Source of the DNA: Klebsiella planticola ATCC 33531
Lineage (GTDB): Bacteria; Pseudomonadota; Gammaproteobacteria; Enterobacterales; Enterobacteriaceae
Reading direction: 5' to 3'
Assembly: GCF_000735435.1 (NCBI RefSeq)
Contig: NZ_JMPP01000033.1
Location: 62,001-126,000 of the forward strand
Length of the DNA: 64,000 nt
How positions within the stretch are numbered: the stretch's first letter is position 1; each line of letters starts with the position of its first letter. A program made the position numbers and the translations under genes. Below the pieces are notes generated by a model. It saw nothing but the letters and a program-made list of their open reading frames with translations, was not told the DNA's origin and ran no database searches. This document shows positions 27,624-36,936 of this stretch, one piece after another.

Positions 27624-28666
27624 ATCAGTCCGCTTTCTCACGCCGCCGCTTTTTACAGCTCAGCGGTGGAACCATGCTGGCGGCGGCCGCCTGGCCGCTG
27701 TGGGCGCACACGATGACCACGATGCCGGAGGGGGGCGGAAGCGGTGAAAACCTGGCGCTGCGGCTGGCGGAACCCTACAAGCTGAAGCTGGCCATCAACA
27801 AGAGCGCGGTTTGTCTCGCGCCGGTGGCGGTCGCTGAGCAGCAGAAGTTTTTCAGCAAATACAACCTTGAGGTTGAGTTCGTTAACTTCGGCAACTCGAC
27901 CGATGTGCTGCTGGAGGCTATCGCGACCGGCAAGGCCGATGCCGGCGTCGGGATGGCGCTACGCTGGCTGAAGGCGCTGGAGCAGGGTTTTGACGTCAAG
28001 TTGACGGCCGGAACGCACGGCGGCTGTCTCAATCTGCTGACGGCGAAAAATTCGCCGTTTGGCGGCCTGGAGAGTCTGAAAGGGCAGACGATTGGCGTCA
28101 CCGATATGGCCGGTCCGGACAAAAACTTCTTCGCTATTTTGCTCAAACGACATGGCATCGATCCGATAAGCGATGTGCAGTGGAAAGTTTACCCGGCGGA
28201 TCTGCTCAGTATCGCGCTGGATAAGCGGGAGATTGCGGCCATCAGCGGCAGCGAACCCTTCAGCTTCCGCCTGCTGCAAAGCGGGAAATATCAACTGATC
28301 GCCAGCAATATGAGCGGCGATTACGCCAACCTGAGCTGCTGCGTGCTGGGCGTGAGCGGGGCGCTGGCCCGGGATCACAAACCGGTTGCCGCCGCGCTGA
28401 CCCAGGCGATTCTCGAGGCGCATAGCTATGCATCGGCCCACCCTGAAAGCGTGGCGCAATCGTTCATGGCCCATGCATTAAACACCGATGAGGCTGAAGT
28501 CTCGGGGATCCTTCATGGCCAGGGGCATGGACACCACGCCGTGGGAGAGGCCTTTGTGAATGAACTGACCCAGTACGTGAGCGATCTGCAGCGGGTGCAG
28601 GTGATCAAACCGGGGACCAACCCCCACCAGTTTGCGGAGAGTATTTATGCCAACGTATTCGCCTGA
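27620..28666 (+). CDS. ABC substrate-binding protein with twin-arginine signal (nitrate/sulfonate type)
   Basis: The 348-aa protein starts with a Tat-type leader: SRRRFLQLSGG followed by a hydrophobic stretch ending near WA-HT. The mature part is an NMT1/SsuA-like binding protein (KLAINKSAVCLAPVAVAEQQ, GKADAGVGMALRWLKALE, LNLLTAKNSPF). Tat export suggests folding or cofactor loading in the cytoplasm. It overlaps the gene before by 4 bp and the permease gene by 20 bp. Confidence 0.85.
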   Translation: MNQSAFSRRRFLQLSGGTMLAAAAWPLWAHTMTTMPEGGGSGENLALRLAEPYKLKLAINKSAVCLAPVAVAEQQKFFSKYNLEVEFVNFGNSTDVLLEAIATGKADAGVGMALRWLKALEQGFDVKLTAGTHGGCLNLLTAKNSPFGGLESLKGQTIGVTDMAGPDKNFFAILLKRHGIDPISDVQWKVYPADLLSIALDKREIAAISGSEPFSFRLLQSGKYQLIASNMSGDYANLSCCVLGVSGALARDHKPVAAALTQAILEAHSYASAHPESVAQSFMAHALNTDEAEVSGILHGQGHGHHAVGEAFVNELTQYVSDLQRVQVIKPGTNPHQFAESIYANVFA

Positions 28667-29642
28667 ACGTGCGCTGTCACGCGCCGGGGGGCGCTATCCG
28701 TTGTGGTCTGAAGGGCTGCTGGCCGCCGCGCTGTGGCTGGCGGGCGGGATGTTTACGCTAGCGTGGCCGGATGTCGGACGACGCTGGCCCTATAGCGCGG
28801 GGTGGGCGATGAGCCAGTTTGTCATCGCCGGTGGACTGCTGGCGCTAGCGCTGAGTTGCCGCTACTGGTATCCGCGGGGCGGTCGTTTGCTCGCGGCTGG
28901 CAAGTGGCTGGCGCTGCTGCCGTTGCTGTTTGCGTTATGGGAGTGGCTGACGGCAAAAACGGCGATCCTGCCGGTGCCGTTTTTTGCCCCGCCGCAGGCG
29001 CTGATCGAAGTGCTGGTCGATGACTGGCCGCGTCTGCTGGATAGTCTGCTGCACTCTCTGGGACTGCTCGGGCTCGGGGTGCTGCTCGGGACCTCCTGCG
29101 GTTTTATCAGCGGGCTGGCGATTGGCTGGTCGCAGCGTATCGGCTACTGGCTGCATCCGGTCCTGCGCCTGCTTGGCCCGGTGCCCTCAACGGCGCTCTT
29201 GCCGCTATGCCTGTTTATTTTTCCCTCCAGCTTTGGGGCAAGCGTGTTTCTGATTGCGCTGAGCACCTGGTTTCCGGTCACCGTGCTGACCTGGTCCGGG
29301 GTCATGAGTATCGATAAAGCCTGGTATGACGTTGCCCGCACGCTGGGGGCCAGCCAGCGCTTTCTGATTTTACGGGTGGCGATTCCCGCCTCGCTGCCGA
29401 ATGTGTTTGTCGGCTTGTTTATGGGGCTGGGCGCGTCGTTCTCAGTGCTGATCGTCGCTGAGATGGTTGGCGTGAAATCGGGCATCGGTTTTTATCTGCA
29501 GTGGGCGCAGGGCTGGGCGGCTTACCCCAATATGTATGCCGCGCTGCTGGTAATGGCCTTTCTCTGTTCCGGCCTGATAAGCGGGCTGTTTATGGTGCGC
29601 GATCGGCTGCTGAAGTGGCAGCGAGGAGGGATGACATGGTAG
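28647..29642 (+). CDS. ABC transporter permease (SsuC/TauC type)
   Basis: The 331-aa inner-membrane protein has an extra N-terminal hydrophobic region (about 20-105) before the usual permease domain. The EAA loop reads ARTLGASQRFLILRVAIPASLPNVFVG near residue 230-255. The ATG at 28647 follows GGAGAG by seven bases. It serves two binding proteins and one ATPase. Confidence 0.9.
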   Translation: MPTYSPERALSRAGGRYPLWSEGLLAAALWLAGGMFTLAWPDVGRRWPYSAGWAMSQFVIAGGLLALALSCRYWYPRGGRLLAAGKWLALLPLLFALWEWLTAKTAILPVPFFAPPQALIEVLVDDWPRLLDSLLHSLGLLGLGVLLGTSCGFISGLAIGWSQRIGYWLHPVLRLLGPVPSTALLPLCLFIFPSSFGASVFLIALSTWFPVTVLTWSGVMSIDKAWYDVARTLGASQRFLILRVAIPASLPNVFVGLFMGLGASFSVLIVAEMVGVKSGIGFYLQWAQGWAAYPNMYAALLVMAFLCSGLISGLFMVRDRLLKWQRGGMTW

Positions 29643-30424
29643 CAACAGCGACACCCCAAAACACCGCCCGGGTCGGCGCGGGCATCGAGATTCACCATTT
29701 GCACCATGTTTTTTCCCTCGGCAGGGAAACGGTGCCGGTGCTGGAGAATATCAGTCTGCAGCTGCGTCCGGGCGAGAGCGTGGCGCTACTGGGGCCTTCG
29801 GGCTGCGGCAAGTCGACGCTGCTGCGGCTGCTGGCGGGACTGGAGCCAATGCAGAGCGGGCAGATCCGGATAGATAACGCGGCGATGGGCGGTCCGGGGC
29901 CCGACCGCATTCTGGTGTTTCAGGATCCGACGCTCTATCCGTGGCTGACGGTGCGGCAAAATGTGCTGTTGGGGCCGCAGGCGCAGGGCAAAAAAGGGCG
30001 TGAGGCGCAGGCCGATGCGCTGATAACGCGTATCGGTCTGCAGGGATTCAGCCAGGCGTGGCCCCGGCAGCTTTCGGGCGGGATGGCCCAGCGGGCCGCG
30101 CTGGCGCGCGCGCTGCTCAACGAGCCGCGTTTACTGCTGCTCGATGAGCCCCTCGGCAAACTGGACTCTCTGACCCGTATCGGCATGCAGCGCGAGCTGA
30201 TTACGCTCTGGCAGCAGCAGGGCTACACCAGCCTGCTGGTGACCCATGATATTGAAGAAGCGCTGCTGCTGTGCGAACGCGTGCTGGTGATGTCGCCGCG
30301 ACCGGGGCGGATCATTGGCGAATTTACGCTACCGCTGGCCTTTCCCCGGCATCGGGATAACCCGCAGCTGTTGCAGCACCGACAGGATATTTTACGCATG
30401 TTGGGGCAGGCCGAGGACTGGTAG
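29636..30424 (+). CDS. ABC transporter ATP-binding protein (SsuB/TauB type)
   Basis: The 262-aa ATPase has Walker A GPSGCGKST, Q-loop VFQDPTLYPW, signature LSGGMAQR and Walker B LLLLDEPLGKLD. The start at 29636 follows GAGGAGGG and overlaps the permease stop by 7 bp. It closes the organosulfur operon that begins at 24392. Confidence 0.93.
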   Translation: MVATATPQNTARVGAGIEIHHLHHVFSLGRETVPVLENISLQLRPGESVALLGPSGCGKSTLLRLLAGLEPMQSGQIRIDNAAMGGPGPDRILVFQDPTLYPWLTVRQNVLLGPQAQGKKGREAQADALITRIGLQGFSQAWPRQLSGGMAQRAALARALLNEPRLLLLDEPLGKLDSLTRIGMQRELITLWQQQGYTSLLVTHDIEEALLLCERVLVMSPRPGRIIGEFTLPLAFPRHRDNPQLLQHRQDILRMLGQAEDW

Positions 30425-30447
30425 TCTGGCGAGGGCGCAACGGAGGT

Positions 30448-30479
30448 GCCCGGACAGGCCGCGACGGCGCTGTCCGGGC
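30448..30479. terminator. Stem-loop between the convergent ABC and receptor genes
   Basis: The ten-bp arms GCCCGGACAG / CTGTCCGGGC enclose a 12-nt GC-rich loop. There is no T-run on either side, so it could be a weak or Rho-assisted terminator between converging genes. Confidence 0.5.
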
Positions 30480-30491
30480 GTGGTGATGCAA

Positions 30492-32651
30492 TCAGAAGTC
30501 CATTTTCACCGTAAACTGCACTTCTCGCGGATCGCCAATCTGGTTGCCCAGGTTGTTTGTGGCGATGGATGAGGTGTAGTAGGTCTTATCAAACAGGTTC
30601 TTCACGTTAACCTGCAGCGTCACCGGATATTGCAGCTTCATCTTATAGGCGGCGAAGACATCGGCGACCGCGTAGCCCTGCAGATAATAGTCCGCGCCGT
30701 TGGTGCCGGAGCGTTTGCTCACCGCGCGACCGCCGCCGCCGACGGTCAGCGTATTGCTGTCGTAGACGTTATGGATGTCGTAGCTGAGGAACAACGATCC
30801 GGTGTGTTTCGGTACGTTGGGCAGCGGCTTGCCGGCATAGTCAGGATCGTCGAGCACTTTCGCGTCGGTATAGCCGTAGCTGGCGATCACGCTCAGGTTA
30901 TCGGTAATCGAACCGGCCAGATCCACCTCGACGCCGCGTGAACGTACTTTCCCGGCGGTCTTGGCGACGGTCTCATCGCCGACGGCTTCGGTGTACAGCA
31001 CGTTGCGTTTATGAATATCAAACAGCGCGATGTTGGCGGTGATACCGCTTAACAGATCAAACTTCGCGCCTACTTCGTAGGATGTGGACTCTTCGGGCGG
31101 CAGATTGCCGATGTAGCTGGCGATCGATGACTGCGGCATAAACGACTGCGCCACGTTACCGAACAGCGACACGGTTGGCGTCAGCTTATACACCAGACCC
31201 AATTTCGGCGTCCATTTCTGGTCGCTGCTGTCGGTGTTGGCATTGAACGGACGTCCTTTGCCAGCGTATTGGGTATAGTACTGATAACGCATCCCGGCAA
31301 CGGCAATCCACTTGTCGGTCAGATAGAGCGCGTCCTGAACGTAGGCGGCGTAGCTCTCCTGCTGAATACGCTGATCGCTATCGGAGTCCGAAACGGTGCT
31401 GCATGTGCCGACAGTGCCGTAGACCGGATTGTAAATATTGAACCCTTTCACATTCTTACAGCGGATCATGTCGGTGCGCAGCAGATCGTAATTCTCATAG
31501 GCGATGCCGGTGAGGACTTCGTTATAAAACCCGCCGACGACCACGTTGCCCTGTAAATCGGCGCGGGTTGTGTGCATCTTCTGCGTTGAGCCGTGGGTGG
31601 CGTCAACGCGGCGGGTCAGATCGCCAGTGGCCGAATCGTAGGCGGTTACGCGGGCCTGGTTATCGTTGTAGTGATCCTGGCTGTAGCTGTAGTCAAAGCG
31701 GGCGGTCCAGGCATCGTTCAGGCGATATTCGGCGTTCAGCTGCGCCAGATCGGAATAACCATCGGTAACGTTAAACGGCTCGTCAAAGCGCGTTTTCCGA
31801 TCGACGTTGACCGCGTGGCCGGTATTGAGATCGAAGATCGTCCCGCGATCGAACGGCGTATTGTAGTCGCGATGGGAGTACGACACGTTCACCGTCGCCC
31901 GGTCGCCAAACCAGGTCAGGGAAGGGGCGATAAAGCTGCTTTTCTCTTTACCAAAGTTGCGCCAGTAATCTTCGTGTTGGTACTCGCCGATGATCCGGTA
32001 GGCCAGCCGCGTACCTTCGATGGGGCCGGTGACGTCAAACTGGCCGGTGCCGCCGCCAAAGCTGCTGGAGGTGGCGGAAATCGAGCCGCCAAAGGTTCTC
32101 TCCGGGCGCTTCGTGACGACGTTAATCAGTCCGCCGGGGTCGAGAATGCCGTACAGCGTGGAGGCCGGGCCTTTCAACACCTCTACGCGTTCGGTGGCGG
32201 CATTAAAGCTGCGCGGCAAAACGGTACGCAGACCGTTGGTCATGATGGAACCGTCGCGGTTGGCGCCAAAACCGCGGCGGGTAAAGGCATCCTGGGTCCC
32301 GCCGAGGGTGTTGGTCTGGACGACGTTGGCGACGTTATACAGCGCCTCGTCAAGAGTGGTGGCGTGCTGATCTTCCAGCACCTTGTCGCTGACGGTATTC
32401 ACCACCTGCGGGATATCCAGCAGCGGCATCGACGTGAGGGTTGCCGTTGAGCTGGCAACCGGCTGATAGCCGTTGGTGTCATTCTGCGCACCCTCGGCGA
32501 CCACCGTCATGGTTTCGTCGCCAGCCGTTTTCTCTTTGCTGGCGCTGTTTTCTGCTGCAATTAATCCCGGTGAGGTAAAAGAACCCAAAAATATCAGTGA
32601 AAAAAGAGCTCGCCCTTTCAGCGTCGTGAAAGGGATCGTTGATCGCGTCAT
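30492..32651 (-). CDS. TonB-dependent siderophore receptor (FoxA/FcuA/FhuA-like)
   Basis: The 719-aa outer-membrane protein has a signal peptide, a TonB box (ETMTVVA near residue 46), a plug domain (SMPLLDIPQVVNTVS to INVVTKRP) and a 22-strand barrel that ends in an aromatic residue (VQFTVKMDF). Two Cys about 21 residues apart in an extracellular-loop region may form a disulfide. It takes up a ferric siderophore, probably hydroxamate-type, with TonB energy. The inner-membrane importer is encoded on the other side of a 426-bp promoter region. Confidence 0.9.
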   Translation of the reverse strand: MTRSTIPFTTLKGRALFSLIFLGSFTSPGLIAAENSASKEKTAGDETMTVVAEGAQNDTNGYQPVASSTATLTSMPLLDIPQVVNTVSDKVLEDQHATTLDEALYNVANVVQTNTLGGTQDAFTRRGFGANRDGSIMTNGLRTVLPRSFNAATERVEVLKGPASTLYGILDPGGLINVVTKRPERTFGGSISATSSSFGGGTGQFDVTGPIEGTRLAYRIIGEYQHEDYWRNFGKEKSSFIAPSLTWFGDRATVNVSYSHRDYNTPFDRGTIFDLNTGHAVNVDRKTRFDEPFNVTDGYSDLAQLNAEYRLNDAWTARFDYSYSQDHYNDNQARVTAYDSATGDLTRRVDATHGSTQKMHTTRADLQGNVVVGGFYNEVLTGIAYENYDLLRTDMIRCKNVKGFNIYNPVYGTVGTCSTVSDSDSDQRIQQESYAAYVQDALYLTDKWIAVAGMRYQYYTQYAGKGRPFNANTDSSDQKWTPKLGLVYKLTPTVSLFGNVAQSFMPQSSIASYIGNLPPEESTSYEVGAKFDLLSGITANIALFDIHKRNVLYTEAVGDETVAKTAGKVRSRGVEVDLAGSITDNLSVIASYGYTDAKVLDDPDYAGKPLPNVPKHTGSLFLSYDIHNVYDSNTLTVGGGGRAVSKRSGTNGADYYLQGYAVADVFAAYKMKLQYPVTLQVNVKNLFDKTYYTSSIATNNLGNQIGDPREVQFTVKMDF

Positions 32652-32768
32652 TTGTCTGTTTCTCGTGAACGAATCTGTCCTTTGCAGACAGAAAAAGCCA
32701 ATTAAATCATTGCCCTTAAAAATATTATCTGCCTGTTAACTGTGATGATTTGCGTTCAGGCATGTAAT

Positions 32769-32783
32769 TGAGAATCATTCAAT
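32769..32783. promoter_or_regulatory. Fur box in the receptor/importer gap
   Basis: TGAGAATCATTCAAT matches ten of the 14 defined positions of the 7-1-7 Fur consensus (TGATAAT-N-ATTATCA). It is about 118 bp before the receptor start. The rest of the 32652-33077 gap holds AT-rich promoter DNA and two ACTACTACAT elements but no gene. Confidence 0.55.
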
Positions 32784-32791
32784 CACGAGGG

Positions 32792-32808
32792 GATGTAGTA
32801 GTAAATGT
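32792..32808. promoter_or_regulatory. Candidate operator, ACTACTACAT copy 1
   Basis: ATGTAGTAGTAAAT here is the inverted counterpart of TTGACTACTACAT at 32969-32981. The two share a ten-base core and point toward the two divergent transcription units. A related copy lies at 41608-41623. Confidence 0.4.
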
Positions 32809-32966
32809 TATGTAAGATAAAAAATCAGCAGTTGCCGGATCGGCGTTTCTGGCGCTATTCCTTACCCGTATTTTTGAGTTAATTATCTGTTTTATATATT
32901 TAAAATGTAATCCTCTTCCCGGGAGTATCCGGGTAGTGCAGGCAATTTATGCCCGTTGAAACAGAG

Positions 32967-32986
32967 TATTGACTACTACATTCATC
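32967..32986. promoter_or_regulatory. Candidate operator, ACTACTACAT copy 2
   Basis: TATTGACTACTACATTCATC contains the same core as 32792-32808 in the opposite orientation. Its TTGACT could also serve as a -35 box for the importer operon. Confidence 0.4.
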
Positions 32987-33077
32987 CGCAGCATGATCAA
33001 AAGAGAATGAGATTTATTTTTGTTTGAGTGCAGAACGTGCTGGCTGATGCCACGCCGTTGCGGCGCAGGAGCGAGTT

Positions 33078-33899
33078 ATGCCACAGCGGGTGATGCCTGC
33101 AGAGCAGGGAATCGTACTGGATTCCCTGTCGGCCGGATACGGCCAGACCCTGATTGTCGATGACATTCATTTGACGATCCCTCACGGTAAAATGACGGTA
33201 CTGGCCGGGGCCAACGGCTCCGGTAAATCCACCCTGCTGTCGACGATTGCCCGCATGCTGAAACCGCTTGGCGGCAGCGTGCGTCTGGATGGTCAGACGA
33301 TTCACACCATGCCGACCCGGGCGGTTGCACGCCAGCTGGGGATTCTGCCTCAGTCACCGCTCACTCCCGAAGGATTAACGGTCTTTGAGCTGGTTTCCCG
33401 CGGTCGCTACCCCTGGCAGGGATTGATGCGCCAGTGGTCTGATGCCGACGAACGGGCGGTAGAAGAGGCCATGGCGTTGACCGGCACCGCCGAATTCGCC
33501 CATCTGCCGGTAGACAGCCTCTCCGGTGGCCAGCGCCAGCGCTGCTGGATTGCGATGGCGCTGGCCCAGGAAACGCCGACGATCCTGCTGGACGAGCCGA
33601 CCACCTGGCTCGATTTGCGCTATCAGGTCGATATCCTCGAACTGCTGCAAACCCTGACCCGCGAACATGGACGCACGGTGGTCACCGTGCTGCACGACCT
33701 TAACTTTGCGGTGAACTATGCCGATATCCTGGTGTTCCTCAAGAAAGGGCGTATTGCCGGGGTCGTGGACGAAAACGCCAGCTGCACCCCGGAGCTTATC
33801 AAAACCGTGTTTGATGTTGAGGTACAGATGTCGCTCAACCCGCAGACCGGGAAACCCTTTTTTATGCCTTTCCGCGCGCGACAGGAGCAAGCCCAATGA
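33078..33899 (+). CDS. Ferric-siderophore ABC ATP-binding protein (FepC/FhuC type)
   Basis: The 273-aa ATPase has Walker A GANGSGKST, signature LSGGQRQR and Walker B ILLDEPTTWLD; the TTWLD ending is typical of FepC/FhuC proteins. GGAGCGAG lies before the ATG. It leads the importer operon, and the next start codon overlaps its stop (ATGA). Confidence 0.92.
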   Translation: MPQRVMPAEQGIVLDSLSAGYGQTLIVDDIHLTIPHGKMTVLAGANGSGKSTLLSTIARMLKPLGGSVRLDGQTIHTMPTRAVARQLGILPQSPLTPEGLTVFELVSRGRYPWQGLMRQWSDADERAVEEAMALTGTAEFAHLPVDSLSGGQRQRCWIAMALAQETPTILLDEPTTWLDLRYQVDILELLQTLTREHGRTVVTVLHDLNFAVNYADILVFLKKGRIAGVVDENASCTPELIKTVFDVEVQMSLNPQTGKPFFMPFRARQEQAQ

Positions 33900-34918
33900 G
33901 CGCCTCCGCGCTGCTGTTGCACCGCCGCCGCCAGGCGCGGCCAAAACGAGCGCTCGCGCTACTGACGCTGCTGCTGATTGTCGGTTCGGTGGTGCATCTG
34001 GGACTGGGGGCGCGCTGGATTGCGCCGGAGACGGTGCTTCAGGCGCTGTTTCACTATGACCCGCGTAATTTTGACCAACGGATTATTGTCGAGCTGCGAC
34101 TGGTTCGTCTCGCGGCGGCGCTGTTGACCGGCGCGGCGCTGGGCGTCGCCGGAGTGCTGCTGCAGACGGTGATTCGTAACCCGCTGGGGGAACCGCATAT
34201 TCTCGGGCTTAACGCCGGCGCCTCACTGGCGGTAGTCGGCACATCGGCGCTGGGTCTGAGCGGCATGACGCCAGGTCGCCCGCTGATTGCCGCCGGCGGC
34301 GCGGCGCTGCTGTTCGGCGGCGTGATGCTGCTGGCGACCGCCGGACGCGGCGGGGCGACGCCGCTACGCATCACGCTCTGCGGTGTGGCGCTCTCCGCCT
34401 TTGCCTCGGCGGTCACCGCCGCGATCCTGATTCTGGATGAACAAACGCTGCTGGCGATGCGCACGTGGCTGGCGGGCGATCTGGCCGGACTCAACTGGCA
34501 AATTTTACGCTCGGCGACGCTTCCGGCGCTGGCCGGTGGCCTGCTCGCGCTGCTTATCACGCCACGTCTGAACGTTCTGGCGCTGGGCGATAAGGTGGCG
34601 CTGGGGCTGGGGGTGAACATTATTCAGACCCGACTGCTGGGGCTGGGCGCCATTGCGCTGCTGTGCGGTGCGGCAGTGGCGGTTGCCGGGCCGATCGGTT
34701 TTGTCGGACTGGTGGTGCCACACGTTATTCGTCGCCTGGTCAGCGAAGATATTCGTCTGGCGCTGCCGCTGGCGGCGCCGGTCGGGGCGCTGGTGCTGCT
34801 GTTCGCGGATATCGCCGCCCGCACCCTGGTGGCGCCGCAGGAGCTGGCGACCGGGGCGATGACTGCGCTGGTTGGCGCTCCGGTATTTATCTTTATTGCG
34901 GCGAGGTTTTTTAAATGA
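33896..34918 (+). CDS. Ferric-siderophore ABC permease 1 (FecCD family)
   Basis: The 340-aa membrane protein shows the FecCD signatures GAALGVAGVLLQTVIRNPLGEP (about 81-102), ALGDKVALGLG (~227) and GPIGFVGLVVPHVIRRLV (~265). It pairs with permease 2 to make a heterodimeric channel, as in FepDG. Both ends overlap neighbours by 4 bp. Confidence 0.92.
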   Translation: MSASALLLHRRRQARPKRALALLTLLLIVGSVVHLGLGARWIAPETVLQALFHYDPRNFDQRIIVELRLVRLAAALLTGAALGVAGVLLQTVIRNPLGEPHILGLNAGASLAVVGTSALGLSGMTPGRPLIAAGGAALLFGGVMLLATAGRGGATPLRITLCGVALSAFASAVTAAILILDEQTLLAMRTWLAGDLAGLNWQILRSATLPALAGGLLALLITPRLNVLALGDKVALGLGVNIIQTRLLGLGAIALLCGAAVAVAGPIGFVGLVVPHVIRRLVSEDIRLALPLAAPVGALVLLFADIAARTLVAPQELATGAMTALVGAPVFIFIAARFFK

Positions 34919-35967
34919 AAAACGCGGCGCGCCGTGCCGGTTTCCGGCCCCTTCGCGCGGGGAGCTGCCATCTGCTTCTGCGCCCCGCGGCGCTGAACAT
35001 CGCTGCGGTGCTGATTATCGCCATTCTGCTGCTGGCAAGCTTTGGCCTGACGCGCGGCAGCTTCCCACTGCCTGCCGGTACTCTGGCGCGAGCGCTCTTT
35101 GCCCCAGAAAATGTCGGCGACCAGCCGCGCTTTATTCTGTTTGATATTCGCCTTCCCAGGCTGCTGATGGCGCTGCTGTGCGGCGCTATGCTCGGGCTGG
35201 CGGGGGCGGCGATGCAGAGCATCACCCGAAACGGGCTGGCGGACCCGGGGCTGATTGGCGTCAAAGAGGGAGCCAGCGTGGTCGTGCTGGCGTTGATTCT
35301 GTTCTTTCCCGCCGTCGGGCTGGTCTGGCGCCCGCTGGCCGGCATTCTGGGCGGGGCACTGGTGGCGCTGCTGGTGCTGGTACTGGCCCGGGATTGCTCG
35401 CGGCCGCGCTTCATTCTGATCGGTATCGGCGTCTCCTGGACGCTGGCGGCGGCGGTCGGCATTTTTATGACTACCGCCGATGTGCGCGATGTGCAAACGG
35501 CGATGATCTGGCTTGCCGGCAGTCTGCACGCGGCAACCTGGTCGCTGTTGATGGTGGCCTTTTTGTGGGCGCTGCCGGGGACATTGATTCTGTTTTTGAC
35601 CGCCCGGGCGGCGGATGTGGCGCAGCTTGGCGACCGTACCGCCGTGGGACTCGGCGTGCGCCTGCAGCAGCTGACCCTGCTGCGCTTTTTTGCGCCGGTG
35701 CTGCTCACCTCCGCCAGCGTCTCCTGCGTCGGCAGCCTTGGCTTTGTCGGTCTGATGGCGCCGCACATGGCGCGCTTTCTGCTGCGCGGTGGCCAGGTGT
35801 CGCTGCTGTGCGGCAGCGCTTTGATTGGCGCGCTGCTGGTGCTGTTTACCGATACTCTCGGCCGTCTGGCCTTCGCGCCGCTGCAAATTCCGGCCGGAAT
35901 TGTTATTGCGCTGGTGGGGTGTCCGTTTTTTATCTTGCTGCTGTGGCGTCGTCGTGACGTCCTGTAA
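34915..35967 (+). CDS. Ferric-siderophore ABC permease 2 (FecCD family)
   Basis: The 350-aa protein is a second FecCD-family member: LCGAMLGLAGAAMQSITRNGLADP, LGDRTAVGLGVRLQ and VGSLGFVGLMAPHMARFLL are in the expected order. The N-terminus has about 30 extra basic and hydrophobic residues before the first membrane segment. Confidence 0.92.
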   Translation: MKNAARRAGFRPLRAGSCHLLLRPAALNIAAVLIIAILLLASFGLTRGSFPLPAGTLARALFAPENVGDQPRFILFDIRLPRLLMALLCGAMLGLAGAAMQSITRNGLADPGLIGVKEGASVVVLALILFFPAVGLVWRPLAGILGGALVALLVLVLARDCSRPRFILIGIGVSWTLAAAVGIFMTTADVRDVQTAMIWLAGSLHAATWSLLMVAFLWALPGTLILFLTARAADVAQLGDRTAVGLGVRLQQLTLLRFFAPVLLTSASVSCVGSLGFVGLMAPHMARFLLRGGQVSLLCGSALIGALLVLFTDTLGRLAFAPLQIPAGIVIALVGCPFFILLLWRRRDVL

Positions 35968-35982
35968 TGTAGAAGGGTTGCT

Positions 35983-36936
35983 ATGCGTTGGCTTATTTCT
36001 TTGCTGTTGTTAGCGGCGGGCGTTACCGGCGCCGCCGAGCGTCAAACACAAACGTTTACTGATGATTTAGGGCGGGTGGTGACGGTGCCGCTGCATCCGC
36101 AGCGTATCGTCTCGATGCACGACCTGGATATCACGATTCCGCTCATTGAGCTTGGCGTGCCGCCGGTGGCCAGCCACGGACGCACCCGCCCCGACGGTAG
36201 CCACTATCTGCGCTCCAGTGCCCAGCTGACCGGGGTCGATTTTGATAACAGCGCGATCCAGTTTATCGGCACCGCGGATATTGACCTCGAAGCCGTTGCA
36301 GCGGCGAAACCGGATCTGATTATTACCGAACCGAGCCGCCACGTCTCTGTGGAACAGCTGGAGAAGATTGCGCCGACGGTCAGCATTGACCATCTGCAGG
36401 GCAGCGCGCCGCGAATTTACAGCAAGCTGGCGCAGCTCACCGGCAGCCAGGCGCGGCTGGCAATTCTTGAGCGCCGCTATCAGGCGCAGATCGCCCAGCT
36501 CAAAGCGATGGTGGATACCCGCAACATCACGGTGTCGGTTATTCAGGCCAACAATGGCAAAGTCACCGTTCACCACTCCTATCACGCGCTGGGGCGGGTA
36601 CTGCGCGACGCCGGGTTTCGTTTTCCGCCGTTGATCGACAAGATCCCCGACGGACAGCGAATTGACGTCAGCGCCGAACAGCTGCCGGAGCTGGATGCGG
36701 ATTTTGTTTTTGCTACCTGGCGCTCGGATACCGGCGGTAAACCGCAGGAGGAGCTGCAGGCGATGGAAGGGGTGATGCCCGGCTGGTGCGACTTTATGCG
36801 TGCCTGCCGCACCGGCCGCTATATCCTGCTGCCGCGCGAGGAGGTTATCTCTAACTCCTTTGCCGCCCTGACCCTGATGGTGGCGCAGGTGCAGTCGCAC
36901 ATTGCCGGTCGTCCGCTGCCGGCGGAGCTGAAATGA
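35983..36936 (+). CDS. Ferric-siderophore periplasmic binding protein (FecB/FatB type)
   Basis: The 317-aa protein has a short signal peptide (cleavage near VTGAA-ER) and a type III binding fold: TFTDDLGRVVTVPLHPQRIV at the start, EAVAAAKPDLIIT in the first lobe and ELDADFVFATW in the second. It passes the ferric complex from the receptor to the permease pair. Its stop overlaps the start of the RpiR gene (ATGA). Confidence 0.9.
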   Translation: MRWLISLLLLAAGVTGAAERQTQTFTDDLGRVVTVPLHPQRIVSMHDLDITIPLIELGVPPVASHGRTRPDGSHYLRSSAQLTGVDFDNSAIQFIGTADIDLEAVAAAKPDLIITEPSRHVSVEQLEKIAPTVSIDHLQGSAPRIYSKLAQLTGSQARLAILERRYQAQIAQLKAMVDTRNITVSVIQANNGKVTVHHSYHALGRVLRDAGFRFPPLIDKIPDGQRIDVSAEQLPELDADFVFATWRSDTGGKPQEELQAMEGVMPGWCDFMRACRTGRYILLPREEVISNSFAALTLMVAQVQSHIAGRPLPAELK

